In this document: piece by piece, positions 1 to 6,618 of the stretch
Layout of the letters: every line of letters starts with the position of its first letter
Numbering within the stretch: position 1 is the stretch's first letter
DNA from: JARRLC01 sp050290865
Lineage (GTDB): Bacteria > Pseudomonadota > Alphaproteobacteria > Rhizobiales > Rhodomicrobiaceae
Reading direction: 5' to 3'
Assembly: GCA_050290865.1 (NCBI GenBank)
Contig: JBNKIW010000051.1
Location: forward strand, 1 to 16,030
Length of the DNA: 16,030 bases
The notes under the pieces: model-generated
Told to the model about the DNA's origin: nothing
The model's input: the letters and a program-made list of their open reading frames with translations, nothing else
The model's database searches: none
Made by a program: the position numbers and the translations under genes

Positions 1-77
1 CCAGGGCAATACCATCGCCAAAAGGCGGTTCGGCTTATGCGTCCCACGCTGACGGCAAAAATGTACAAAGTCGAGCT

Positions 78-178
78 AAGGCGCAATTGCGCTGGCAGCG
101 GCATGAGCCGTACCCAAGTTCGCTGCCATGATCGAGCGGCATTGGGACGGCATCGCCGCTTACTGCAGGCCGGAAAAC
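78..178 (+). pseudogene. ISL3-like transposase remnant, frameshifted
   Basis: Two adjoining reading frames together spell the C-terminal part of an ISL3-type transposase. Frame 3 gives KAQLRWQRHEPYP (78-116) and frame 2 continues with KFAAMIERHWDGIAAYCRPEN (116-178). From memory, this family has a continuous stretch of the form LRWQRL-PY-KFA-MI-HWDGIAAYC-PENKVSLGFVEG just before its last catalytic region. The switch of frame near 114-118 implies one lost base. The usual continuation after PEN is not recognisable, so the fragment is truncated as well. Bases 1-77 show no convincing coding match. It is dead mobile-element debris abutting the 3' end of the next gene. Family assignment rests on recalled motifs, not on a search. 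Confidence 0.6.
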
Positions 179-199
179 GACATCCATTTGATGGCCTGG

Positions 200-1666
200 T
201 CAGTAATCTGGCCGCACCGATTTCAGGACAGCAGCCGGGCAAGCGCTCCGCTCAGCCGAGGTCACACCGTGGGAGTCCGGCTGCGGCCAGCCGGGAGCCA
301 TAATGTCGAGCGCGCTCGAAGCCAGAGGCGGCGCCGCGCGGTCATCCGACAGTCCCACGCTGTGTTCAGCCGTCACCGGGATGTGCTCGTCCCATGTGCT
401 GAGCTCCCGCTCCGTGAGCGTGTTGTCACGATAGGCATCCAGGTAGAAGGCAACGTCGCGCGCCAGCCGCTGGACCGGCTGACGCTCGTGCGGCCTGAAA
501 CGTGCCAGACATCGGCGAGCGGCGCCATTGAGTTTAAATGCGGCCGTCATTTCGTCGCGAATGCAGTCCCGCAGCGTCGCTTCAGCCAAATGCGGCGTTC
601 CGTCCGGCGACGGCCCCCCATAATGGGTGATCCGATCCAGGAAAAACGCATAGTCGATCTCGCTCGGCGCAAGTCCGAGACGTTTCCACAACGTGTAATA
701 CGCCTTCATCTTCCGGCCATCCATTTGTGGCGCCGAGTAGACTTCGCCATAGCTTCGGCGCACGGACTCCTGGCGACCCAGATCGGCCAATGCTTGTTCC
801 CAGGTCTTCTTCCGTACCGGATCGGCCCAGACCGCGCACATAAAGAGCTCCAGATCGCTGTCCCCCGAGCACGATCTCGGCCCGCCCCCCCTGAGCCGCC
901 AGAACCGCGAAAGGTGGCGGAACTCCGATCCGAACGCCCGCCGAACGGCGTCTGGCGCACGCTGTGCGGCGAGCCACAAGATGAGCTGGATCTCACGCCC
1001 AGCCCCCGCCGTCGCCCCCCGTGGTCCCCATGTGAGCAGCGAGCACGGATCGGTACGGTTGACGCACCCCATGCGCCCGGCGGCAACCTTCGCGGGCCCA
1101 TCAGGCGGCAACTGGCTGTCCTGACAGAAATTCCACTCCGGGGTATCGCCAAATCCGGTGTCCTCGAACGTCAAGATCAACGCGGCCGCCCGCTCCCGAA
1201 CCGAGGGGGGCGGGGCGCCGTCCATGACGGCATCCCAAACGGCGCGTGTAAGGATGCCATCACGCGCGCGGTCGTCCGCCGGAATGGTGTCGAGCGGCGG
1301 GCAGGCAAGGGCACGCTGGAGGCCACGCCGGGTCAGCGGGCCGAACAACCCTGTGGCCTGTCGTCCATGCGACACGATACGCGGCCCCGGGTCGCCACAG
1401 CGATCGAGCAGATCCTGCAGTCGTGCCTGGAAACGCGCGACGAACGAGTAGCGCCCACCGCGAACACCATGGCGGGTCGCGTCAATGATCTCAACCGAGG
1501 TTTGCCCCACGCCCTGCACCGGAGCGACCACAAACCACAAGGTCGCGGCACACGCCGCCGCCAAGGTCCGAATGAAAGACCGACCGGAGCCCCGCGGGAT
1601 GCGCACCAACAAAGCAAGCTTCTTGAAAGCAAATATATTTTTTACTGTCGGCATATTCGCTTTCAT
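200..1666 (-). CDS. Exported protein of unknown function, possible cell-wall or polysaccharide hydrolase
   Basis: 488 residues; I do not recognise the family with certainty. A basic N-terminus is followed by a hydrophobic stretch (about 33-52, TLAAACAATLWFVVAPVQG) that looks like a signal peptide, so the protein probably acts outside the cytoplasm. Nine cysteines after it (90, 122, 181, 201, 208, 266, 277, 368, 386) fit disulfides. Residues 78-120 (FQARLQDLL ... GLFGPLTRRGLQRAL) resemble a peptidoglycan-binding repeat. Residues 158-230 have Glu168 (ILTFEDTGF) and LLTWGPRGATAGAGREIQ (210-227), reminiscent of the Glu ... Gly-x-Thr-x-Gly layout of lysozyme-superfamily/GH46 enzymes; this is a hint only. 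The ATG at 1666 has AAGGGG (1675-1670) close upstream; M5 is an alternative start. The N-terminal codons are AT-rich compared with the rest. The complementary strand is also open but its product is Arg/Pro-rich with no domain. Confidence 0.7.
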   Translation of the reverse strand: MKANMPTVKNIFAFKKLALLVRIPRGSGRSFIRTLAAACAATLWFVVAPVQGVGQTSVEIIDATRHGVRGGRYSFVARFQARLQDLLDRCGDPGPRIVSHGRQATGLFGPLTRRGLQRALACPPLDTIPADDRARDGILTRAVWDAVMDGAPPPSVRERAAALILTFEDTGFGDTPEWNFCQDSQLPPDGPAKVAAGRMGCVNRTDPCSLLTWGPRGATAGAGREIQLILWLAAQRAPDAVRRAFGSEFRHLSRFWRLRGGGPRSCSGDSDLELFMCAVWADPVRKKTWEQALADLGRQESVRRSYGEVYSAPQMDGRKMKAYYTLWKRLGLAPSEIDYAFFLDRITHYGGPSPDGTPHLAEATLRDCIRDEMTAAFKLNGAARRCLARFRPHERQPVQRLARDVAFYLDAYRDNTLTERELSTWDEHIPVTAEHSVGLSDDRAAPPLASSALDIMAPGWPQPDSHGVTSAERSACPAAVLKSVRPDY

Positions 1667-2049
1667 ACACCCCTTCGCAATCGACGATAATCGTATTGCT
1701 TACCTATTCCATGCTTATCCCTAACGCTCCCTCGGCGCCAGTGAGCGTCCGCGCGACAATGGCGGGCACAGCGCCTGTGCCCTCGCCGACTGCCAGGTTC
1801 GACAGCCGCGCAAACCGGAGCCCGAGGCACCTTCTCCCGAGCTGCCTCCTGCAGCGCCCTCCGGCTCGTCTCCCATCATCTCCCTGTAACCGCCACGGGC
1901 TTCGGCAGGAACCAGGAGCAATCGAATGTCATTTACAGCGCCGAAAAGAACGGTCATTCTGCGCACGTTGCCCTGAGGAACGTCATTCGAACGAGCGTTG
2001 CGTGCCGCATTCTCGAGTTCCGCGTGTGTTGGGCCGGGGAAGCTGACTG
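1667..2049. other. Divergent intergenic region, no gene seen
   Basis: This gap separates the minus-strand secreted-protein gene from the plus-strand hybrid kinase gene, so promoters for both should lie here. An 11-base palindrome, ACGATAATCGT, sits at 1684-1694, about 20 bases upstream of the secreted-protein start and overlapping where its core promoter would be. No convincing -35/-10 pair was found. GAACGGTCATTC (about 1949-1960) recurs with one base missing as GAACGTCATTC (about 1978-1988). Open frames here (1696-2046 on plus, 1721-1966 on minus) are Arg/Pro/Ser-rich without domain character. A GGGGA ribosome binding site at 2036-2040 serves the kinase. Confidence 0.5.
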
Positions 2050-4068
2050 ATGCTCGAACGTGTCATGTCCTGGATGAGCATTGACGGCCCGCCTCGTCCG
2101 CGCCGTCCAGAAATGAGTACCTGGTTGTACGCCTTGGGGATGGAGCTTCTGGCCGCAGGCGCGTTCACCGGGCTGGGTTGCGCCGCCTGGATCGCCCTTC
2201 TGCGCAGCGGCGAAGCCGGCGGACTTTATCTGACCCTTACCCCGGCCGTGGCCCTGGCTGCACTCTTTGGTGGCCAGCGCGCCGGTCTCACCGCCACGAT
2301 CCTGTGCGGACTGGTCATCGCGCACTGGACCACCCCGACGGACCATCTTCCCCAATGGGTGGAACTGGGGCTCTTCGCAACCGCCGGCACGCTGATAACC
2401 GCCGCAGCCGGAACCATGCATCGCGCGCGGGCGCGGCTGGCGGAGGAAATCGCCACCCGCACAGAGACGGAGAAGGAACTGCGCGTCTCACACGCACGGC
2501 TCTCGTCCATTCTCGAAAATGCCGAAGACGCCATCATCGCTTTCGACACCGACCAACTCATCACACTGTTCAATTATGGAGCGGAACAGGCCTTCGGCTA
2601 CACGGCGGAAGAGGCTCTGGGCAAGCCGCTCGATCTGCTCCTGCCGCAGCGTTTCCGGGGGAGCCACCTGACCCATGTCACGCAGTTCGGCGCGGGCGAC
2701 GTCGCTGCGCGGCGGATGGGGCAGCGGAACCGCGTCGTCGGGCTGCGCAGGAACGGCGAGGAGTTTCCGGCCGACGCTACGATCGTCAGGTTTGGCGACG
2801 ACCGTGGCACCTATTTCGCGACGATCCTGCGGGATATGACGGAGACGCGCCGTATCCAGGACGAACTGGAGCGCCGTGTCGCCGAGCGCACGCGGCAGCT
2901 CGAAGAAGAGATGCGCCGCAGACAGGAGGCCCAGGAAGCAGTGGCGCGGTCGCAGCGCATGGAAGCCCTCGGCAATCTGACCGGCGGCATCGCCCATGAT
3001 CTGAACAACCTGCTGACCGTGATCACCGGCAACCTCCAATTGATCGAGATGGCGCCCACGGACGAGCGCGTCCGGGGGTTTCTCGCCGAGGCCGAACGCG
3101 CCGCCGAGATAGGAGCACGGCTCAATCAACGGCTGCTGACGTTTTCACGGCAAAGGCAGCTTGCGGCCGTGCCCCTGGATCTCAACGAGACGGTCATCGG
3201 CATGCGTGAACTGCTGCGGCGGGCGCTCGGTGAGCACATCGTCGTAACGGCGGAGTTGACGGCCGGGCTGTGGCTCGCACGCGTGGATCCCACGGAGGCG
3301 GAAAACGCGCTCCTGAACCTAGCGATCAACGCACGCGATGCCATGAAGGAGGGCGGCAACCTCACAATCGAGACCCGCAACGTGATGGTCCGGGAGGACG
3401 ACGCCGGCGGTGGAGCGCTGCAGCCGGGCGCTTACGTATGCCTGTCGATGGCCGACACCGGCTGCGGCATGACGGCGGAGGTGGCGGCGCGCGCTTTCGA
3501 GCCATTCTTCACCACCAAGGGGCAGGGCCGCGGCACGGGGCTGGGGCTGGCGACGATCTACGGCTTCGTAACGCAGTCGGGCGGACAGGTGTCGCTTTGG
3601 AGCGAACCGGGACACGGCACGAAGATCAGCTTGCTACTGCCAAGGCTCGACGCGGACGGGAACCAGAGCGCAGTGGCGCAGGAGAAGGCGGTCGCACACG
3701 GCGGAGGGGAAACCGTGCTTGTGGTGGAGGACAACCCCGCGGTCCGCCGCGTAACGGCTGCGCGGCTGGAGAGCCTCGGCTATCGCGTGGTCGAGGCTGA
3801 GAGCGGACGTTCGGCGCTCGCCGTCCTGGATGACGGCGCGGACGTCGACCTGGTCTTCAGCGACATCGTGATGCCCGGCGGCATGTCCGGCTACGATCTG
3901 GCGCGAGAGCTGGCTCAGAGGATTCAGACCGTGAAAATCCTCCTTACGAGCGCATACACGGAGGCCCTCGCCAAGGACGACAGCGGCACGCTCAATATCA
4001 AGGTCCTGCGCAAGCCCTACAAGATGTCCAGCCTCGCAGCCGCGATCCGCGCTGCACTTGACACATGA
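2050..4068 (+). CDS. Membrane-bound hybrid sensor histidine kinase with PAS and C-terminal receiver
   Basis: 672 residues. Three or four hydrophobic segments (about 27-51, 60-74, 77-93, 102-120) form a small membrane domain resembling the DUF4118/KdpD type. A PAS domain follows (about 147-265, ending YFATILRDMTE), then a short coiled coil (268-300). The HisKA domain has phospho-acceptor His316 in GGIAHDLNN. The ATPase domain shows the N box (NLAINARDA, 423-431), DTGCGM (469-474), FEPFFTTK (483-490) and GTGLGL (495-500). The receiver domain (555-670) has acidic residues Glu560/Asp561, acceptor Asp605 (FSDIVMPG), Thr633 and Lys655 (RKPY). It should autophosphorylate and pass phosphate to its own receiver. 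No DNA-binding output is fused, so a phosphotransfer partner or another regulator is needed; the signal is unknown. The start at 2050 is supported by GGGGA nine bases upstream; Met22 (2113) lacks a ribosome binding site. Confidence 0.93.
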   Translation: MLERVMSWMSIDGPPRPRRPEMSTWLYALGMELLAAGAFTGLGCAAWIALLRSGEAGGLYLTLTPAVALAALFGGQRAGLTATILCGLVIAHWTTPTDHLPQWVELGLFATAGTLITAAAGTMHRARARLAEEIATRTETEKELRVSHARLSSILENAEDAIIAFDTDQLITLFNYGAEQAFGYTAEEALGKPLDLLLPQRFRGSHLTHVTQFGAGDVAARRMGQRNRVVGLRRNGEEFPADATIVRFGDDRGTYFATILRDMTETRRIQDELERRVAERTRQLEEEMRRRQEAQEAVARSQRMEALGNLTGGIAHDLNNLLTVITGNLQLIEMAPTDERVRGFLAEAERAAEIGARLNQRLLTFSRQRQLAAVPLDLNETVIGMRELLRRALGEHIVVTAELTAGLWLARVDPTEAENALLNLAINARDAMKEGGNLTIETRNVMVREDDAGGGALQPGAYVCLSMADTGCGMTAEVAARAFEPFFTTKGQGRGTGLGLATIYGFVTQSGGQVSLWSEPGHGTKISLLLPRLDADGNQSAVAQEKAVAHGGGETVLVVEDNPAVRRVTAARLESLGYRVVEAESGRSALAVLDDGADVDLVFSDIVMPGGMSGYDLARELAQRIQTVKILLTSAYTEALAKDDSGTLNIKVLRKPYKMSSLAAAIRAALDT

Positions 4069-4187
4069 CACTGTCGGCAATCCGGGTGGGCGTTGAGCCC
4101 CGAACGGACGTCCAATACGCGGGTCGATCTGTCTCGCACCGTATATCAACTCCGGCCAAACGGCGCCGCCTGCCGCTTCGCCGCCCG

Positions 4188-4225
4188 CGTGCCCCGCGCA
4201 CGAACCCGTTGGCTCGCGGGGCACG
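4188..4225. terminator. Strong GC hairpin between convergent genes
   Basis: CGTGCCCCGCG (4188-4198) and CGCGGGGCACG (4215-4225) pair perfectly over 11 bases around a 16-base loop. The hairpin lies in the 171-base gap where the hybrid kinase (+) and the response regulator (-) run towards each other. On the plus strand it is followed by ATAGATTTCC, with only a weak T tract, and on the minus strand by GC-rich sequence. It is therefore not a textbook intrinsic terminator, but its place and symmetry suit a bidirectional transcription end or mRNA 3'-end protection. Confidence 0.6.
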
Positions 4226-4239
4226 ATAGATTTCCAATC

Positions 4240-4866
4240 TTACCGGCTGTATTCCGGATCGACACCTGCCGTAAGCGCCATTCGCACGAGTCGCGGCAGG
4301 CTCCCGGCGCCGGTCTTCTCCATGACGCGGGCGCGGTGGATTTCGACGGTGCGCGGGCTGAGCCCAAGCTCGCGCGCAATCAGCTTGTTCGGACGACCGT
4401 TGAGCAGATGCTTCAACACATCCTTTTCGCGCGGCGTCAGTATGCCCAGCCTCGCCTGGGCCTCCTCGATCTTCTTGTGCTCGCTGAGTTCGTATTCCCG
4501 TCGCCGGACCGCGCGGCCGACAAGTTCGAGAAGTACGGTGGGATCGACCGGCTTTTCCAGAAACTCTATCGCTCCGCGCTTCATGGCATCGACCGCCATG
4601 CGGATGTCACCGTGTCCGGTGATGATGACGATCGGCGGATGGTCGATCATGCGCATGACGCGCTCTTGAACATCGCTGCCGCTGGCATCCGGCATGCGCA
4701 TATCGACGAGGATGCAGCCGGTCTCCTCGGACCGGTAATCCGCGAAGAATGACTTCGCGCAATCATGAACCCGTACGGTAAAACTCGCACTACGCAGTAA
4801 AACGAATAATGAATCTCGCACAGCATCGTCATCATCGACGATATGGACCAAGAGAGACATCGTCAT
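4240..4866 (-). CDS. FixJ-type response regulator (receiver + LuxR-type HTH)
   Basis: 208 residues, the usual length for FixJ/NodW/TodT-like regulators. The receiver domain (about 5-120) has Asp11/Asp12 (VDDDDAVRDSL), acceptor Asp55 (ILVDMRMPD), Thr83 (IITGHGD) and Lys105 (EKPVD). A linker helix (121-140) leads to a LuxR-type helix-turn-helix (142-200: LTPREKDVLKHLLNG, NKLIARELGLSPRTVEIHRARVM split by a Pro-Asn loop). Phosphorylation of Asp55 is expected to allow dimerisation and DNA binding. Its ATG overlaps the kinase stop in an ATGA, so the two are co-transcribed and probably coupled. A second ATG at 4860 (MSLLVHIV) has GGGGGA six bases upstream and may be the true start; the product would lose two residues. 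The target genes are unknown; the repeats upstream of the kinase gene are candidate sites. Confidence 0.92.
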   Translation of the reverse strand: MTMSLLVHIVDDDDAVRDSLFVLLRSASFTVRVHDCAKSFFADYRSEETGCILVDMRMPDASGSDVQERVMRMIDHPPIVIITGHGDIRMAVDAMKRGAIEFLEKPVDPTVLLELVGRAVRRREYELSEHKKIEEAQARLGILTPREKDVLKHLLNGRPNKLIARELGLSPRTVEIHRARVMEKTGAGSLPRLVRMALTAGVDPEYSR

Positions 4867-6119
4867 TCCCCCATGCTTTGGCTACTCATCGGAATTACGA
4901 ATGTGAATATGGCGCCACCCTCGGGCCTGTTGTCGGCGGCGAGGCGCCCGCCATGAGCTTCGGCAATCCGGCGGGAGATGGCTAAGCCCATGCCCAGACC
5001 GTCCGGCTTCGTGGTATGAAACGGATCGAATATGCTCTCGAACACCTCCGGAGTAATGCCGCGCCCGGTATCCTCGACCGAGACTTCGGCTTCGTTGTCG
5101 GGACCGACCCGAAGGGCGACCCGGATTTTTCGCTCACCATTGGCAATCCGCAGTTCATCGACGGCATTGCGCACGAGATTGGTGAGGAGGATCTGGACCT
5201 GTACGCGATCCATGAGGACCGCGACGCACGTAGCGGGAAGCTTGACAGAGACGGTGATGCCCAGATGCGCAGTCCCGAGCGTGGCGAGTTGCACGGCATC
5301 CTCGATGACCAGGCGCAGGTCGTCCTCCCGGCAGTCCGCCTCCTGATGCTGCATGAGCGCGCGCAGCTTGTGCACGATCTGTGACGCGCGCACCGCCTGA
5401 CTGGCGGCTTTTTCCATCAGGGCGAAGCTGTTCTCCAGGTTCGCCGGGCTGGCCATACAGCCGCATTGCCGGGCGGCTGCGGCATAATTGGTGATCGCCA
5501 TCAGCGGCTGATTCAACTCGTGCGTAATGGCGGAAGCCAGTTCACCAAGCACATTGTGCTGCGACACGTGCATGAGTTCCTGCTGCAACTCGCAAATGCG
5601 CTGTTCGAACCGTTTGCGGAAAGAGACATCGAGCACGTAGTGAAGGTGAATGAGCCGCCCCTTGAGGACGAATTGCTTGGACACCAGCTCCACCGGCACG
5701 ATTTCGCCGTTCTTCTTGCGGGCTCGCGATTCGTCTTTCGCCGCGGAAGGTTCGGAACAGAAGGTGCTCTTCGCTTCGGTATGATTCGCGTGATAGGGAT
5801 CGAGCAACTCCGTAATCGGACGGCCGTAAATCTCACCTGCTGAGTAACCGAACAAGTCCTCGGCCGCGAGATTGCATTCCTGAACGACGCCACTGTCATC
5901 GGTGACAACGATGGCGTGGGGGGCGGCTGCGATAAAAAACCGCAGCGGCACCTCCTCGCGCAGATAATTGAAACGCGCTCTAGTAAGATGCTCGGAAGTG
6001 ATGTGTTTCTGTTCCACGACGCTGCCACCGGAAATCTTGGCCGTAGCGAGGGAGGCAATTCCACTGCTAACGGCTGAATTATAATGCGATGCCAAAATGA
6101 CGTTAACCTTGGATACCAT
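4863..6119 (-). CDS. PAS-domain sensor histidine kinase, FixL-like
   Basis: 418 residues, apparently soluble: no transmembrane segment is seen. A PAS domain spans about 60-168 (PHAIVVTDDSGVVQECN ... HYVLDVSFRKR). The HisKA domain has His200 in ASAITHELNQPL, the signature of the FixL/DctB-like group. The ATPase domain has Asn314/Asn318 (TNLVRNAVDE), DTGRGI (350-355), FDPFHTTKPDG and GLGMGL (374-379). It should phosphorylate the FixJ-type regulator encoded immediately downstream, with overlapping stop and start. His113 in the PAS falls near the haem-ligand position of FixL, but many non-haem PAS domains have a histidine there, so oxygen sensing cannot be claimed. The ATG at 6119 has no good ribosome binding site; the first 45 residues are low in recognisable features and the start could lie further in, for example at the GTG codon for Val35. 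Confidence 0.9.
   Translation of the reverse strand: MVSKVNVILASHYNSAVSSGIASLATAKISGGSVVEQKHITSEHLTRARFNYLREEVPLRFFIAAAPHAIVVTDDSGVVQECNLAAEDLFGYSAGEIYGRPITELLDPYHANHTEAKSTFCSEPSAAKDESRARKKNGEIVPVELVSKQFVLKGRLIHLHYVLDVSFRKRFEQRICELQQELMHVSQHNVLGELASAITHELNQPLMAITNYAAAARQCGCMASPANLENSFALMEKAASQAVRASQIVHKLRALMQHQEADCREDDLRLVIEDAVQLATLGTAHLGITVSVKLPATCVAVLMDRVQVQILLTNLVRNAVDELRIANGERKIRVALRVGPDNEAEVSVEDTGRGITPEVFESIFDPFHTTKPDGLGMGLAISRRIAEAHGGRLAADNRPEGGAIFTFVIPMSSQSMGE
4867..4872 (-). promoter_or_regulatory. Ribosome binding site inside the kinase 3' end
   Basis: GGGGGA on the minus strand lies directly before the ATG at 4866 (no spacer) and six bases before the ATG at 4860. Normal Shine-Dalgarno spacing favours 4860; the ATGA stop/start overlap favours 4866 through re-initiation. 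Either way the regulator is translated in step with the kinase. Confidence 0.6.
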
Positions 6120-6161
6120 TGTTATCTGCTTTTACACACGCCCACTGATAATTCAGATTCA

Positions 6162-6183
6162 TTACAATTTTGAAACGTTGTAA
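6162..6183. promoter_or_regulatory. Candidate operator: TTACAA-N10-TTGTAA inverted repeat
   Basis: Two perfect 6-base half-sites are separated by 10 bases, 43 bases upstream of the kinase ATG at 6119. A related TTGTAG/TAAC motif follows at 6191-6200. The spacing would put both half-sites on the same DNA face, as for dimeric regulators. Autoregulation by the FixJ-type regulator is an attractive but untested inference. Confidence 0.4.
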
Positions 6184-6210
6184 CCATAAATTGTAGTAAC
6201 GACTTATCCC

Positions 6211-6240
6211 TGTATAAATTACTTAGGCTGCACAGATCAA
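6211..6240 (-). promoter_or_regulatory. Possible promoter of the kinase-regulator pair
   Basis: On the minus strand TTGATC (6240-6235) is followed after 18 bases by TATACA (6216-6211), resembling a sigma-70 promoter. It would give a leader of about 85 bases and place the 6162-6183 inverted repeat downstream of the start of transcription. This is a weak match, made by eye. Confidence 0.25.
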
Positions 6241-6618
6241 GCCTCGGCATCCGAAAAATGCCGTAAAAGAGTACCAGTCAGGAATTGCCCTTATATTGCC
6301 GGAATTCGTCCCGCTTTCATCGCGTGCATTTCTTCGCATTGAAACTATCATTGCAGCAATACATGCGGGGACGGATTGATCTAGCGATGGTATGCATGAT
6401 CACCTATTAGCGACTAGATATGGTGCGTAGCCCCTGTCCTTCCCCCTTATCGCACGCCGGACACCTGCCTCACCGCCCTCACCGCCGTTCATCTGCATTC
6501 AAAATCACGTCTGGGGAAAACGGCGTCGCCAGAACCACACCCGGTCCGTGAAACAACATAACCCCTCACGCCGCCACACCTTCTTGAGCAGTTGCTTCGC
6601 CCCCGGTGCGCGGCATAA

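Larger units (their letters stand above)
6120..6618. other. Large divergent intergenic region with repeats
   Basis: 499 bases between the FixL-like kinase (-) and the FAD/Fe-S dehydrogenase (+); bases 6120-6240 are clearly more AT-rich than the genes. No ORF of substance is seen. It contains the TTACAA/TTGTAA inverted repeat (6162-6183), a TTGTAG half-site-like repeat at 6191, a small hairpin CGGCAT/ATGCCG (6245-6263), and an ATCTAG (6379-6384)/CTAGAT (6414-6419) inverted repeat that also carries TAGCGA twice (6382, 6408). Promoters for both flanking genes are expected here. No FNR/FixK box (TTGAT-N4-ATCAA) was found. Confidence 0.6.

Noticed and set aside
128..1690. A 520-residue plus-strand open frame, longer than the minus-strand gene it overlaps
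   Set aside because: Only its first 17 residues match anything (the transposase remnant); the rest is Arg/Pro-rich antisense of a gene that has a signal peptide and a ribosome binding site. High GC content makes such shadow frames common.
1977..1999. GGAAC followed by CGTT, resembling an EcfG general-stress promoter before the hybrid kinase
   Set aside because: The spacer is 14 bases, while that promoter class needs about 16-17.
1696..2046. A 116-residue plus-strand frame in the divergent gap
   Set aside because: Arg/Pro/Ser-rich, no ribosome binding site, no recognisable motif; typical of non-coding GC-rich DNA.
5750..5950. Haem-binding PAS as in FixL
   Set aside because: His113 lies near the haem-ligand position but non-haem PAS domains, including the one in the neighbouring hybrid kinase, also have a histidine there; the other haem-pocket residues could not be confirmed.
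6245..6263. CGGCAT/ATGCCG hairpin as a terminator
   Set aside because: Only six pairs, no T tract on either strand, and no gene ends there.
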